Source: Epiperipatus broadwayi
Taxonomy: Eukaryota > Onychophora > Udeonychophora > Euonychophora > Peripatidae
Assembly: GCA_028023455.1 (NCBI GenBank)
Contig: JAQFVV010012400.1
Span: forward strand, 9,786,248 to 9,850,247
Direction of reading: 5' to 3'
Length of the DNA stretch: 64,000 nt
In this document: one piece after another, positions 1 through 12,088 of the stretch
Layout of the letters: every line of letters starts with the position of its first letter
Position numbering within the stretch: the stretch's first letter is position 1
Made by a program: the position numbers and the translations under genes
The notes under the pieces: generated by a model
The model's input: the letters and a program-made list of their open reading frames with translations, nothing else
Database searches by the model: none
What the model was told of the DNA's origin: nothing

Positions 1-990
1 CTAGTAATTAGCTATCTGTATATACTGAATAATGATAGAGACATGTAAAAGATTATGATTTGGGCCAATTGCTGAACGATGGTTCAGCATGAAATGTGCA
101 TCTTGGGGATCATACATCTTTTTCACATGTCTTTGCTCATATGTTAATAATTACGACACTTCACAAAATGTTAAAAGCAAATAGAAAATTACACTACAGA
201 AATATTATTCATTAAGTGTATAATCTCTAGTCTAATGAATAACTAATAAAAATTATTAATAGCAAGCATATATGAAGAATTTGAAAAGAAATATAAAAAT
301 AATTGTACATTAAAAAAGATAGAATGCTTATTTATTCAGAATGTCATTCATGGCAAGAACTGATAGTATATGTTTTAAAACAAATTTCTATTTTTCTATT
401 TAACTAAATCTCCTTACACATATAATTTATTGAATTGTAATAATATTTGATAAATATTCCTTTCCTCTGATATACAGAACAATAAAATACTAAGATCAAA
501 AATGATCAAAATTAAAACATTTAAAAATAAATAAATAAGGACTAGATATTTATTTCGAGATTGTGAAGAATATTCTCAAAATAATGAAAGCAAATGAATT
601 CATTTAAAATGACTCGCAATTATTATGTTTATGGGTTGTAAGCTGTATTTGTAAATTAATACTTTTATTTAAATTTTGACTTAGGATACTGTTAAAATTA
701 TTTTAAACTAAACTAAACTTTATCTGTTTTATTTTTGGAGTATATTATTGTATTCATTTATAGTAAAATTATGATCGAAAAGTAAAAAAAAGAACATCGT
801 GAAAATTGAATTATTTTTTTTTACTTTGAAAGATTATAATTTTAAGTATACAATACTGCATCACATTTTTATTTCACGGGAATAAAAAATTTGGACAATA
901 ATTTTATTTATAACAGATTTTTGCTTAATGAGAGCAAAATTATTTTTTTCATCCTTGGTCTAGTAATTATTTAATCTTTTAGTAATATAT
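1..990. other. AT-rich DNA, no gene seen
   Basis: Only A/T runs and short low-complexity tracts are visible. No open frame with protein-like composition, RNA gene or repeat boundary was recognised. Confidence 0.6.
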
Positions 991-1090
991 ACTAAGGCAA
1001 TAAACCTCAAGAATGTGTGCTTGGAAATGCGCAGGTAGGGACCTCTACAGTCTTAACCACAAGCTTATGCTTTGGAAGAAAAGAGGAGAA
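991..1090. repeat. Dispersed ~100-bp repeat, copy 1
   Basis: This block matches 43549-43648 along its length. Shared words include ACTAAGGC, AACCTCAAGAAT, TCTTAAC and GGCTTTGGAAGAAAAG or close variants, with small indels. Identity is roughly three quarters by eye. No terminal inverted repeat, tail or target-site duplication was found, so the class is unknown. It could be a fragment of a longer element. Confidence 0.6.
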
Positions 1091-2428
1091 TCCCTTCTTT
1101 ACTTCAACCTACTTTTTATATAAATAGGTGAAGCTGAAGTGGTTAGATCTGAGAGTGTGTAGCTATTCAATACTTCACTGATTAAGTGCACAATTCCTAT
1201 TACCAATTAGTACTTGTGAAATCTTTTGATTTATAACCAATCAATGAAATGATTTTATAGTTAGAAATCTATTATGATAATTTAGTTAATATATTTGTGT
1301 TCTCTGCTGGAAGTAGATTAAGTACTGTAGACTAAGAAATAGGATACAACGTCCACGTAAGCGCTTGTATGCTTAGTTGTTTAGGAGATCATGTAATGTT
1401 TGGCCATTTTAGTGATGGATTGAGCATTTAACTTTTCCCATTCAGCTAATCTAAGCTGAGTATATATTTTTTACATCTTGGACTCTTCAACTCTGAATGC
1501 ACTATTCTACTACTGTACTGAACCATAGGATAACAAACAAATAATAACACCCAATTGTCAGTGCTCATTTGTCATTATTACTTAGAGTTTTAGTTGAAAA
1601 AATTGTATGTGACTTTTGCTATCTGTTATTGTTGTGTGTGGTTTTTTTTTTTAAAAATAACATAAGTATATGGAATTTATATTTTGTAGCTCAGTTGTAT
1701 AATCCTGATGCAATGTCTGAGGACATTTAATGTATTTTCTTCCTATATGCATTCAATAATGCATTACACTTATCTTCTATACCTATTTATTCTTGTATAG
1801 TTCCAAATCTTGCTATTATTATTCATTATCAAGCTCAGACCATTAATGGAAGCATTGTGGTTCACTTTGTCTGCTATTGAGTGACTAATCATGATCTAAG
1901 ATCTATTCAGTTCAGGAGATTCTATCAGATTACCACACTGGATGCTGTAGCATAATAATTTGTGTAAAATGATCAAGATGAATGTCTTTCAGCTAATACT
2001 TAAATTATGAATTTTTGCTCATTTATAAACTGTTCTTAATATTTGAACACTCTGTGCATTTGGATGCAATAGATTAAAGATGAACTTGCTCATTTCCTAT
2101 ACTCTATTGTTGAATGACCAAGTATTTGATTATTTTGCTATTCAGTCAGATATTTACAATAGGAGTAACCATTTATTGAGACTATTGTTTCATAATTATT
2201 TTTTGTTGTGTTATTTAATTAGATTTACAATTCATATAGATATTTGTACTTAGTAAGTAAAAGATGAATTCATGTTTAAGAAAATTTAGAATTTTTTTAT
2301 TTCTATGAGTGAGGTAATTGTTGTATTGTATAGATTATACATAATATTTGCTATTACATAATTATCACTAAATCATTTGTTTTGATTAGTAATTTTAACT
2401 TAAGCTATTTTTTTTATCTGATTTGTAG
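1091..2428. other. AT-rich DNA upstream of candidate exon
   Basis: No coding sequence, RNA gene or clear repeat was recognised. If the candidate exon at 2429-2593 is real, this is intron; a pyrimidine-rich tract directly precedes its acceptor. Confidence 0.5.
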
Positions 2429-2593
2429 GTGTGTTTGCAGCCATTACCTTACATGTGCACTTTTTGTTTAAAAAATATCAAGTACTATATCAGGCCAAAT
2501 GGTATATAATAACTGGATGTTTTGGACAGCTTTTTGGTCTTTGCTCATTTTGCGTCTACTTAACATTAGCTATTCAGTCTAATATCAATCAAG
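2429..2593 (+). CDS. Candidate internal exon, HRG-1-like heme transporter
   Basis: A 165-base open stretch is bounded by a T-rich tract ending in TTTGTAG (acceptor) and by AAG|GTAAGT (strong donor). It encodes about 54 residues with two hydrophobic segments separated by a basic loop, and its base composition is more codon-like than the surroundings. From memory of the SLC48A1/HRG-1 family, the His-Val pair at the end of one membrane segment and the FC..L.LAI pattern about 32 residues later line up with the human protein with one gap. HRG-1 proteins are four-pass membrane heme transporters of endosomes and lysosomes. Neighbouring exons were not found within the window, so identity rests on one exon. 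It could instead be another small tetraspan protein or a chance open frame. An internal alternative acceptor (TTTGCAG) ends at 2440. Confidence 0.38.
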
Positions 2594-3143
2594 GTAAGTT
2601 CATTGTGCTCATATGGCAATCCTTTAATTATATTATTCTGGCTTAAGCGAATTCATATTTATGTAAACATTTCTTAGGATACATAAAGTGAAAAATAAAA
2701 TTTAAAAATGTGAAACATAAATTAATACAATCACTAGTTCTTGATTGTTTCATGATTTGGTAACATCTTTTGAGATGTATTGTAGTACTCAATTTATTGG
2801 TAAAAAATATTTCCATATTTTCCACCACGGCTAATAATAGATATGCACCTGAATTGAAATTTGACTTAAACAAGTTATGGAATACTTCCTTTATGTAAAT
2901 AGAGGACTGATATGTGTTGTGAATTTTTCAAATTAATATATATATATATGAATACATATAAAGTATTGTGAAATCATTTAACTCATTAAAAAAATAAATT
3001 ATACTCATAAAGATAGATAGTGAAAGAGAAAAATCTGTAATGGATTTTGCCTTCACAATATTAACCACCACTGAGGTGCAAAATGGTCAAACAGTAATTG
3101 ATAAAAATATGATTGTCTAAGTGAATTATAAAAGTCTTATCAG
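2594..3143. other. AT-rich DNA, no gene seen
   Basis: If the candidate exon upstream is real this is intron. It contains a short TA microsatellite near 2936-2949. No further exon was recognised. Confidence 0.5.
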
Positions 3144-3524
3144 AATGAGAACTTATTAAAACAGGCAAAACTCTCCATACAGTAGTGCCACTCAGTGCCA
3201 ACCAGAGTAATTAATGATTGCCAGAAGGCTTGTGTATAAAATCCTTATCTAGTGCCTACTCATCCAATATCCCCAGACTAGTTTCTGGCTTGTGACCTTC
3301 GTCAGTGAGGAGCTGTGGATCTGAGAGCACTGCACTTAGATCTTAGGATCTATTGCAACCCTCCAGCAGCCACCACCTTTTATTTCTACTTAACTACTAA
3401 ACTATGAGAATTAAATTGAAAACACAATAATATTTTCAATCTAAGCTCAATAGCTTATATAGTCATAACAGTAATATGCTAACTTAAGAAATAGTGATCA
3501 TGTGATGTTTAATGAGAAATTATT
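3144..3524. mobile_element. End-conserved retroposon, copy A (353 bp)
   Basis: The element spans 3158-3510 and is flanked by AATGAGAACTTATT (3144-3157) and AATGAGAAATTATT (3511-3524), a 14-bp direct repeat with one mismatch. Its left end carries CAAAACTCTCCATACAGTAG and its right end TAGTGATCATGTGATGTTT, both shared with copies at 12018-12076, 21739-22045 and 63163-63257. The interior matches the copy at 21.7 kb for about 200 bp (both read CCAGACTAGTTT and GGATCTGAGA), then diverges. Repeats of this length point to LINE-type target-primed insertion rather than a cut-and-paste transposase. No coding capacity is present. No clear pol III A and B boxes were identified, so calling it a SINE is inference. 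Confidence 0.75.
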
Positions 3525-5144
3525 TGAGAATAAATCAAAATTATTTACTATTGTATCTTCTAGTGACTTATTTTGCTACTCTATTAGAATATGTCATATG
3601 CACATTGTTGTTTTTCATCTTTTATTTATAATGAATTGTAATCAATTAGTGTATTCAGCTGCTGTTTTCACCACTAGGAAGTCAAAATTAGGTGAATCAT
3701 GCAATTTTTTCAAGTCACAGATAGACTTAGAATATTGGTTTTCAGGTAGCTGATCTACAGCAATCCAGGTAACCATTCAATAGTGATTAGTAGGAAAGCA
3801 TTTAGTAGATTTTATAATTCCAGAGATCATTGTAATAAAGAATTTAAAAACTTGATCATTATTAGTTGTAACTTGCTTTTAATTCTTTAATATTTAACAA
3901 CAAAAAAAATCTGTTCTAAAGCAAAAGTTATGAGTTTGTTGGTTTGAAATTATAGCATTTATATATACAGAATAAATTTATTTATTATATATAAATTATT
4001 TTAAAGAAATGATGAGTTGGGGTGATAGTGGTCTTGTACATTCATCGGAAATGATATATAAATTGCATCTACAAGATCACATTCAGCATGGAGTTCATTC
4101 AGGAGAAGTCTTTTTTTTTTTTTTTAACAAAAAAACAATCAATCTGAATCATATATTATCATATGATTTTATCTTATTACCAGTTCTCAATGAGTTAGTT
4201 TTTCAAATAGATATCTTCAAATATTATATATATATATTGGTAATTTTGAATTTAATTATAACCTATAAGGAGATATTTAGGATGTTAAAAGAACTGCTCG
4301 GATGACTCTCAGGCTCAAAGTTTATCCACAGTTGTCTCTATTTGTAGCAAAAATGCAGTAATAATTTTTAATATAAATACTGAACTTTAAAACTGAAAAT
4401 ACTACAAATAAAGTTACATTTTTTAAACTTTGAATGTTTTATTATTTTAACAGATTGTCATTTGAAACAAGTTATATAAGTTACATTTTCATTTTTATAT
4501 TGTGAGCTGTTTATTAATAAACATTGATTTTTTGAATTCTATAATCAAAGATAAAATAAATAAACAGAATTAGAATATGTAAATGAAATGTAGCAATCAG
4601 AACATATATATTAATTATCAGTAAGAAATTATGGGAGGTGTTTTAAATGCTTTTATTTAATTTAGAAATTGTTGTGTTTTAGTTTAAATTTTGTAATTCA
4701 TTTTTAACATATTTCTATTAAATAAATTTCCTTCAAATTTTGCACACATGATAGGAGTTGATGACAATGCAATATGATATGAAATACATCAAGGTTATCC
4801 AGTTGTTTGTCCAGTAAAATGATGTTAATAGGTTCAAATTGCAAACACATTGGTATTGGTTCGATAAGTTTTCAATGTTTCACATGAGAGGAAGATATTT
4901 TTTTTAAAAAGTTTACACTAAAAAGTTTTTATGATTATTCAAAATATAAATAAAAATAAATCTTAATTTCTCTTGATTGTAAAACTTGAATGAATGAAAT
5001 TTTAACTTCTCTTGATCGTAAAAATTTGTTTAAAATAATATATATGTAAAATTTTATAATGTTTTTATTGAATGTTCAGTAAAAAGTTAATTTTTAAATG
5101 TGAATATGGTTAATTACAAAAAATACCACATATTAAAAACTTAT
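3525..5144. other. AT-rich DNA, no gene seen
   Basis: Poly(T) and TA tracts are present, for example near 4110 and 4230. Open frames here have the biased Lys/Asn/Ile/Phe composition of random AT-rich DNA and no recognisable domain. Confidence 0.55.
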
Positions 5145-5465
5145 ATAACAATAATAATTTATATAAAAATATTTTATAAAAAATACTTTTATTTATTGTG
5201 CACTAAAAAGTCAAAGATAATTGTTTTCTTCAAATATAATTTGGGTTTTTAGATTTAACTTGAAAAAAAAGTCATGGAGTTATCCAGAAATTAATTAATT
5301 CAATCACTATTTTTTACAACTAGTGATTGAGAAATTAATTTCAGGATACCTCACATTTTTATTTCAAGTTAAATCTAAAAAGCCAAATAGTGGTTGGTTT
5401 TTTAGTAGACAATAAATAAAAGCATTTTTTTCTAAAATATTATACATATATTATTTATTTCTTGA
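5145..5465. repeat. Long imperfect palindrome (foldback element)
   Basis: The two halves are inverted copies of each other around a short centre near 5312-5325. The left arm reads TTTTTAGATTTAACTTGAAA (about 5247-5266) and the right arm TTTCAAGTTAAATCTAAAAA (about 5362-5381). Outer arms also pair: TTTTATTTATTG with CAATAAATAAAA. Inner arms pair through CAATCACT and AGTGATTG. Allowing small gaps, pairing continues for about 150 bp per arm. A transcript would form a long hairpin. It may be a foldback or MITE-type element or an inverted duplication. No target-site duplication was identified. Confidence 0.8.
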
Positions 5466-5611
5466 GTATATAGTATATAAGATAATAGGAAAGGTATTTT
5501 AAATATATCATATTAAATTTACACACAGAGGAAGAAAAATATTAAAGAAAAAATGTGGATTTCATAATAAAATGTGTGGAACTTGGATTTCATAATAAAA
5601 TATATAGCATG
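5466..5611. repeat. Two-unit 28-bp tandem duplication
   Basis: The word TGGATTTCATAATAAAAT occurs at 5556 and again at 5584, a 28-bp period with two nearly identical units. The flanks are plain AT-rich DNA. Confidence 0.75.
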
Positions 5612-7170
5612 ATACGTCATTGATCTTTTCATTTTAATGTTGCATTTAATATAGTAGATTAATTATTATTGGAAAGGATATCACTGATAAAATCAAATAC
5701 ATATAAAGTGGTTGTGTGGACTCAGTTATCTTGGTAAGTCAAAATGTGCATTGAAAAAAAAAGAATTTATAAACATGAACTTTTGTATAATAATTTATAA
5801 TATTCTGTGGATAGATGTAAATCTTTATTTGCAGAACATTCATTCAATTATTTGTAATAGAAAGTTTTGCTTTGACAGTGCTTTTATTTTGCATGAGGAA
5901 AATGATTTCAAGAAATGAAAAATCAAAGAGATATATTTTATAAATATGACAGAAAATTTATTAAATAAATAATATAATTGTGTTAATATACATAAATTAT
6001 GGAAAGTTAGTCATTCACATGGGAATATTAATGTCTTTTTTTTTTTTTTTTTACTGTAAAATGCTATTTAGGATGACAGTCATGCTATAAGCTGGATATA
6101 GCTATTATTTATTTTTATATTCCAGAGTTTTTGTTTAGTATATAACATTTATAAATCTAGAATTATAAAGTGTAAATCAGATCATGAAGGCAGATACATC
6201 AAACAAAATTGTGTATTTTTTTGTTGTTGAATATACAGTATATAAAATTTGTAAATAATATAGAATTGTAAATTATGAAGGTGGATATATTAAACAAAAA
6301 CTACATTACTTTATTAGCTAGCATTTAACATCTATATTAGGAGAAATTATTCATGATACAACTCTATTCCAGAGATATGCAAGCTTGATAAGTCACTGAA
6401 CCCTAGATGGTAGTACCAACCAAATCTCTAGATTAGTTTGTGATTATTGACTTTTGACATTGAAGGACAATTATCATGAAATATATATCTACAGGTCTAA
6501 TTTCAAACCTATATAATAACAATACAAGCATATTGATTTGAGTTCAAAACTTGAAAATGGCTACTGGCGTATGGTAAAAATTAATGCTTTTCACAGATGA
6601 TAGCCAACAGAGATAAAAATTAGTTTAGAAATTTATTTAGTCATGCTATCTTGTATTCATTAATTACTAAACCTATAGTAGAGAGAATAATAGAATGGAT
6701 TATTATTTTAATACATCAGTGAGATAGAAAGGGACATCATGGGCAAAATGCAAAGAAAAACAACTGTTTTGATCATATAAATAGAAATAATTGCAAAACA
6801 TCAGACAACATAAGACATTAATACTGAAAAGAATTATACATTTCATAAAATAAAAAAAATAGATTGAAAAGAATTTATCCAGGATTAGTTTGGTTTAGGG
6901 AAAGATAACCAAACAATTTAAGAATTATAATGAAGACATTGAGATTCAATAAATCTACCTTTATTGCAATTTGATAATGGTGCTATGGAGTCCTTAAAAT
7001 TCCAAATCAGTTATAAAAATAAAAAGCATGATCTATTATTTTACATTTTAATATTGTGGACTTATTAAAATTTATAATATAGTCTTGAACTGCTAGAATA
7101 AAATATGTTAAGAAAGTTACAAGCAATGGCAAACTATATAAGAGATGTAATTTCTTATGCCTCTTCTTCT
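5612..7170. other. AT-rich DNA, no gene seen
   Basis: Only homopolymer runs, such as poly(T) near 6035-6052, were recognised. No gene or bounded repeat was seen. Confidence 0.55.
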
Positions 7171-7175
7171 GTGTG

Positions 7176-7243
<68 letters not shown>
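7171..7243. repeat. (GT)n/(TA)n microsatellite
   Basis: A short GT-rich lead is followed by about 31 uninterrupted TA dinucleotides (7181-7243). Open frames through this tract on both strands are artefacts that encode alternating Tyr/Ile. Confidence 0.97.
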
Positions 7244-7247
<4 letters not shown>

Positions 7248-10200
7248 GAGTATAAAAGGTTATCATTGTTCAGCAAGGATTGAAGTTTTTACAGAAAGAT
7301 AAATTTATTATAAAAAGATTTAATGACAACATTGCAGGCTATTATATGAAGAGTCTAACTAATATGAATATTTATATACTTCACCGATTAGTTTGTATAG
7401 TCATTACAAAATTTATCTTTAACTTTTCTTCTTCTTTGTCTCTCTCTCAAAACATACTTTTTTTTCCCTGTAGCTATAATCATTTATAAGTAGTTGTTAT
7501 TAATAATATGTTGAAGAAGCAGAAAAAGAATTTATTTCTTTACAAATGAACATTGAAATTTATGACACAAATCATTGTGACCATGATATATATATATTTA
7601 TAGAAAACAATGAAGAACTCCAAAGCTCACCAAAAGAAATGTATAAAAGTTGTAAAAATCAGGTATGCCATAAAACATTTGCAGAAAGTAGACAAAGATC
7701 ATAAAATACACTAGACATAGAGAAAGTGAAATGATATGTTGCTGGAAACAAAAGGTTTATATAATTACATTAAATAAAAATATAGTATATAGGGTATTTA
7801 AAGTATTATATGCAAATAAAATATTTGATTATAAAAATTTTTTTTTTTTACTTTTCTACAACTTTATATTGGGGTGAGAAGTACTCCAATTTTTTGAAAT
7901 GGCATGCTGGCCCATGATGGATAGGCAGAGTAGAAAATGAGGACATTTTAAGAATAAAGAAAAACCAAGCATTTCTTATAGAATTGAAAGAACAAGATGT
8001 ATAAGGGGGAATATGGCATGAAATATAGAATAATCCCCTATCAGATAATAAAGGATCTGACTTCAGGAATGATATCATTGGAATTTAGCCATATTGTCTA
8101 CCAGTTTTTGGGTGAAAATAGAAGTTTCTATGTTCTAGCTTAAAATATGATGCTAGTGATGTAATGCAATTGAGATTGGTATCTTCAGAAATCCTTGAAA
8201 TTAGGTAAAGAGAAGTATTGTCAAGAAGTTGTACATAATATATAAGATAATAATAATGATGATGAAAAATCTAGTAATGTATTTGTAGTGACTTTGAACC
8301 ATATGCTTTAATTTTAAAAGTAAAATGTTGATTTCTTCCCTGGTGTAGGATTTTTTTTTTTTTTATTGCTGTCAAAATTAAGTTCATTGCATTATTTTCT
8401 TTTTTTTAAGTTCTATTTACCTTTTATTCAAATGAAAATAGTTTTTTTTTTTTTATTCAGATTTTTTATTTTATTTTAATTTCTGATGCTTTGAAAGTTT
8501 CTATTGTTAGAAGTTTCTCTACTGATTATAATAAAAACTTAAGAACTATAAAATTCACAATAGTAATATAAAATTTAGACTGTTACTTTGTAAGTGCTGA
8601 AACTATAGGCCATTTACTTTTTTGTTTCTGAGCAGTTAAAACTCCATATGCATTGGCTTGCTAATTTATAGGTTCCCCAATTTGGATAAGAGAAGGTAGA
8701 AAAAAAATTATACACTTATGAAATTTTTCTGGTGATTTTAATCTGTTTGTCAATAAAAAAAAATAAAAAAATAAAACAAACATGTTATATAATGAAAAGA
8801 TTTTTATTTTGTTTATTAAATGTTGATATTTTGATTATAGTTGACAACCTTCTTTAGTCAGTAAAAGAAAATGCTTTATTATAATAAAGTATATATATAT
8901 AATTAAATTTTTTTTATAATGTTTACTGCTAGTATATTATTTGGATTTACTAAGCTTAATAAGACTGAGAAAAGGATGCAGATATGATGTTATATAGCAT
9001 TCTTGTAAGAACTAATAACTCTAAGATTCCCACAAGTCTACTAACAACACTTAGTCTAAATTAATTTGTCTTTCTATTAGAAACAAAGAAATGTTAAACA
9101 CCCCTAATATTTTGAGGCCAGACTAGTGAGTTGATATGGTGTCTAGAATTAAAAGTGTATAAAGAATTGTAGCTAAAAAAAATCCAATAGAATTATTTCC
9201 TTTTTTTTTAAAAAAAACAACTTTTTTTTATTTATTTATATGAACCCATATATACTCCAATACATTATGCACATATTTCCAACATTTAAACTATCTTCTT
9301 GTAGTCAAAGAATTATATATAGATGATGAAGAAATGTTATTATATATATTATGAGATAAAAATATTTATTTATAACAATAATGTTTATATATATATTTGT
9401 AGATCCGTATAATGATTACAAGGAGTAAATAAATAAAAATGTTTTTAAAAAGAAAAAGGAAGGACGCAATTCCATTGAATTTTTTATATATGAAAGATCA
9501 TTTGAAACCATATTTTTAAAGAGAAAAGGAGTTTATTATTAATAATGATGGTGATAGTTTTAAAGAAAAATTATAAATAAATTGGAAAAATACTTAACAG
9601 CAGGTTAACAAGCAGAAGATCAATATTAATATATGCCATAGCAATAACTAACTTTTACTTAACAATTCCACATCTAGATAATTGAAATATTAAAAATCTT
9701 TAGATAGATATTAAAGTGGCTTTTATCCTTGATTAAGTTATATGTTTTCTTTAATGTTGTGGTAGAGTTTTTTAGATAATAAAAAAAGAGAGTAAAACAA
9801 TCTTTAAAAAACCTATTGCAAAGCAAAGACATCTCTAACAGTGTAGAAAAGATACTATTCACCAGGCTTTCCATTTGAAAGTAGATGATGATTTGAGTGA
9901 ATTCCATTCTTGTTTTACTCTTTAGTTGACAATAACTACATATTCATTACTTATTATTATTAGATCATTAGTGAGATTGACTACAAATTGGATATCTCAA
10001 AGAAAAATTTATATTTTTGAATGCAAAATTACATTGATGATGAAAAGTATATTTCACACTTCCAAATCTATATACATCTTCTTTGCCCAAATTTCTAATA
10101 ATTATTGGTAATTTGCTAGTCCGCCGATTCTATTATTTCAATAATTTAGAACTCCATTAAAAATCTTAATCATTATCACACATCAAGAATCTTCTGGAAA

Positions 10201-10960
10201 TGAATATTCAAGCAATAAGTACTTGCTCAATTTCATTGGTAATATTTTGCAATGGTTTTTTCATCTTAAATCTTTTAATCTAATTAGGAAGGATGAAAAC
10301 AGTCAAAATAAAATATACAAAACCTTATATTAGATGTATTAGAATCTGCTCCAATGTTTTTTAGTAAAAATGTAATGAAAAGATAAAAATATTGTTTATA
10401 TATATATATATTAGAATTTCATCACTGTGATATCTGTATATTTGCGTACACTATTTACAGAACTGAAAATAGTTATTATTATTATTTAAATAAAAAAAAA
10501 ATTTTTTTTATTTCCAATCCTAACTAATACTTAAATTCAGTCAACCATATTATTAAAAAATGGAAAACTTTTTTTATTCTTATTTTTAAAGATTCAAGGT
10601 TTTACTTAAGTCAAGCACTGTGAAATTCCTAACAGTTTCTGCCATATTTTACCTTGAATAGAAAAACAAACTCATTTATTATTATCATTCTTTTTTAAAA
10701 AAGAAGGGATCAGTTTGTTTTTTCTTTCTTTAAAAGTTTTATTTGTATGCATATTGAACTTTTTCAAAAGAGCTTAAGTTCTATTTTTTCCTCTTAATTA
10801 TATAAACAAAATTTCTATGGTGAAAAGAAAACAACTCCATAAAAATTGTACTTTTTTTTGTTTCTATAAATGTAAATAAAAGTATTTAAATATTTTTAAT
10901 AATAATCTGATATTTAAAAATATTAAAGGATGCTGTTTTTTTAAATAACTTGTTAAATTT
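7244..10960. other. AT-rich DNA, no gene recognised
   Basis: Homopolymer and TA tracts are frequent. The stretch around 7860-8180 is somewhat richer in G+C and has a 76-codon minus-strand open frame, but I recognise no domain in it. A decayed mobile element is possible there but not shown. Confidence 0.5.
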
Positions 10961-11296
10961 ATTTAACTTCTTGTTGGGAGTAACCAGAAGAGATAAAAAA
11001 AACGCAATGTATGGGTAAGAGAACAAACAGATGTTACTGACCTCATTGAAAAAAATTAAAAGACTGAAGAGTTGGGCTGGACATATTTCTAGAAGAGATG
11101 ATAATAGATGGACAATTGAAATTTTAAACTGGATTCCAAGAGATTGTAAAAGACCCAGAAAGAGACCACATGTGAGATGGATGGATGAAATAAAAAAGTG
11201 TGCAGGGGTGATGTGGAGAAGAGAAGCTAAAGATTGGAAAAGATGGATTGAACTTGGAGAGACCTTCTGTCTGCAGTGGATTGATAGTGGTTGATG
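10961..11296 (+). pseudogene. LINE reverse-transcriptase ORF, C-terminal end
   Basis: The frame from 11031 to 11294 has the signature of the extreme C-terminus of many invertebrate non-LTR retrotransposon polyproteins: an SWAGHISRRDDNRW segment, then a basic Pro-Arg-rich stretch, an RPHVRWMDEI segment and a terminal FCLQWIDSG-like tail. This region lies beyond the RT catalytic core. The family match extends upstream to about 10975 (GVTRRDKK), but a frameshift and a stop near 11010-11030 break continuity. Catalytic RT motifs are absent, as expected for a 5'-truncated LINE copy. The family looks RTE- or CR1/jockey-related; the exact clade is uncertain. No 3' tail repeat was identified. Confidence 0.8.
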
Positions 11297-12005
11297 ATGT
11301 GACTTTACTTTTATCTGCATTGCCCATCACTTTTAAATTCTTAGACTTATCTACAACTACATTCACACTTTAACAGCAGTCATTTTATAAAATAGCACAT
11401 TTTTTTGATAACATCAGTGTATATCCACTATTAAATATTTTAAAATTTGTTTGCAATATATACATACAAATTATTTCCAGTCTGTACAATGATATATATA
11501 TATATATATATGAAAGATGCATATGACTTTTATACAATCACTTTCACATTTTTAACATTCATAAGCTCATACATAAACTATTCTTATCAAATATGTAATG
11601 ATAAATAATATAAATCAATTCATATAACAACCAAACCGCAAAACCAAACACAAGTCAGATTCTCAAATATTCATTTAAACCAACTTGAATATAACGCCAT
11701 TTTTTTTAATTTGACAATTAGATTGGTATTGATATTTAAGAAGAGCATTATTTGCAAGTTCATTTAACTAATTCTTTGAAAATCTGCTTCAAACATTTTT
11801 GGATTTGATTCTTTCATGAATAAGTTTAACATTCATATATGCAAAATTCTATCATAAAACATATTATCACAGTGGCATGACTTTATATTTGACACTATGA
11901 AAGCAATATTCCAAACAAATTTTTATATATATTATTTTTAAAAGTATCCAATTATTATATTAAAAATAAATTATGATTGACTTACAATTAATTATTGCCT
12001 CTAAC
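11297..12005. other. AT-rich DNA, possible LINE 3' flank
   Basis: Sequence just after the LINE stop may be its 3' UTR but carries no diagnostic tail. A TA tract is present at about 11491-11511. Nothing else was recognised. Confidence 0.5.
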
Positions 12006-12088
12006 AAGCTATTTAAACAATTCAAAACAAAACAACACTCTCCATATAGTAGTGATCATGTGATGTTTAGTGGTTTAAGCTATTTAAA
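12006..12088. mobile_element. End-conserved retroposon, minimal copy C (59 bp)
   Basis: Perfect 12-bp direct repeats AAGCTATTTAAA lie at 12006-12017 and 12077-12088. Between them are only 59 bp: the left end (CACTCTCCATATAGTAG) fused directly to the right end (TGATCATGTGATGTTTAGTGGTTT) of the family. The whole interior seen in copies at 3.2 and 21.7 kb is missing. Because the flanking repeat is intact, the short form appears to be what inserted, rather than a large copy that shrank afterwards, though later internal deletion cannot be excluded. Confidence 0.8.

Noticed and set aside
7007-7302. Overlapping open frames on both strands (89 and 65 codons)
   Set aside because: They run through a TA microsatellite that is open in several frames and encodes only Tyr/Ile repeats.
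10886-11366. Minus-strand frames of 144 and 80 codons
   Set aside because: Both are antisense shadows of the LINE C-terminal fragment.
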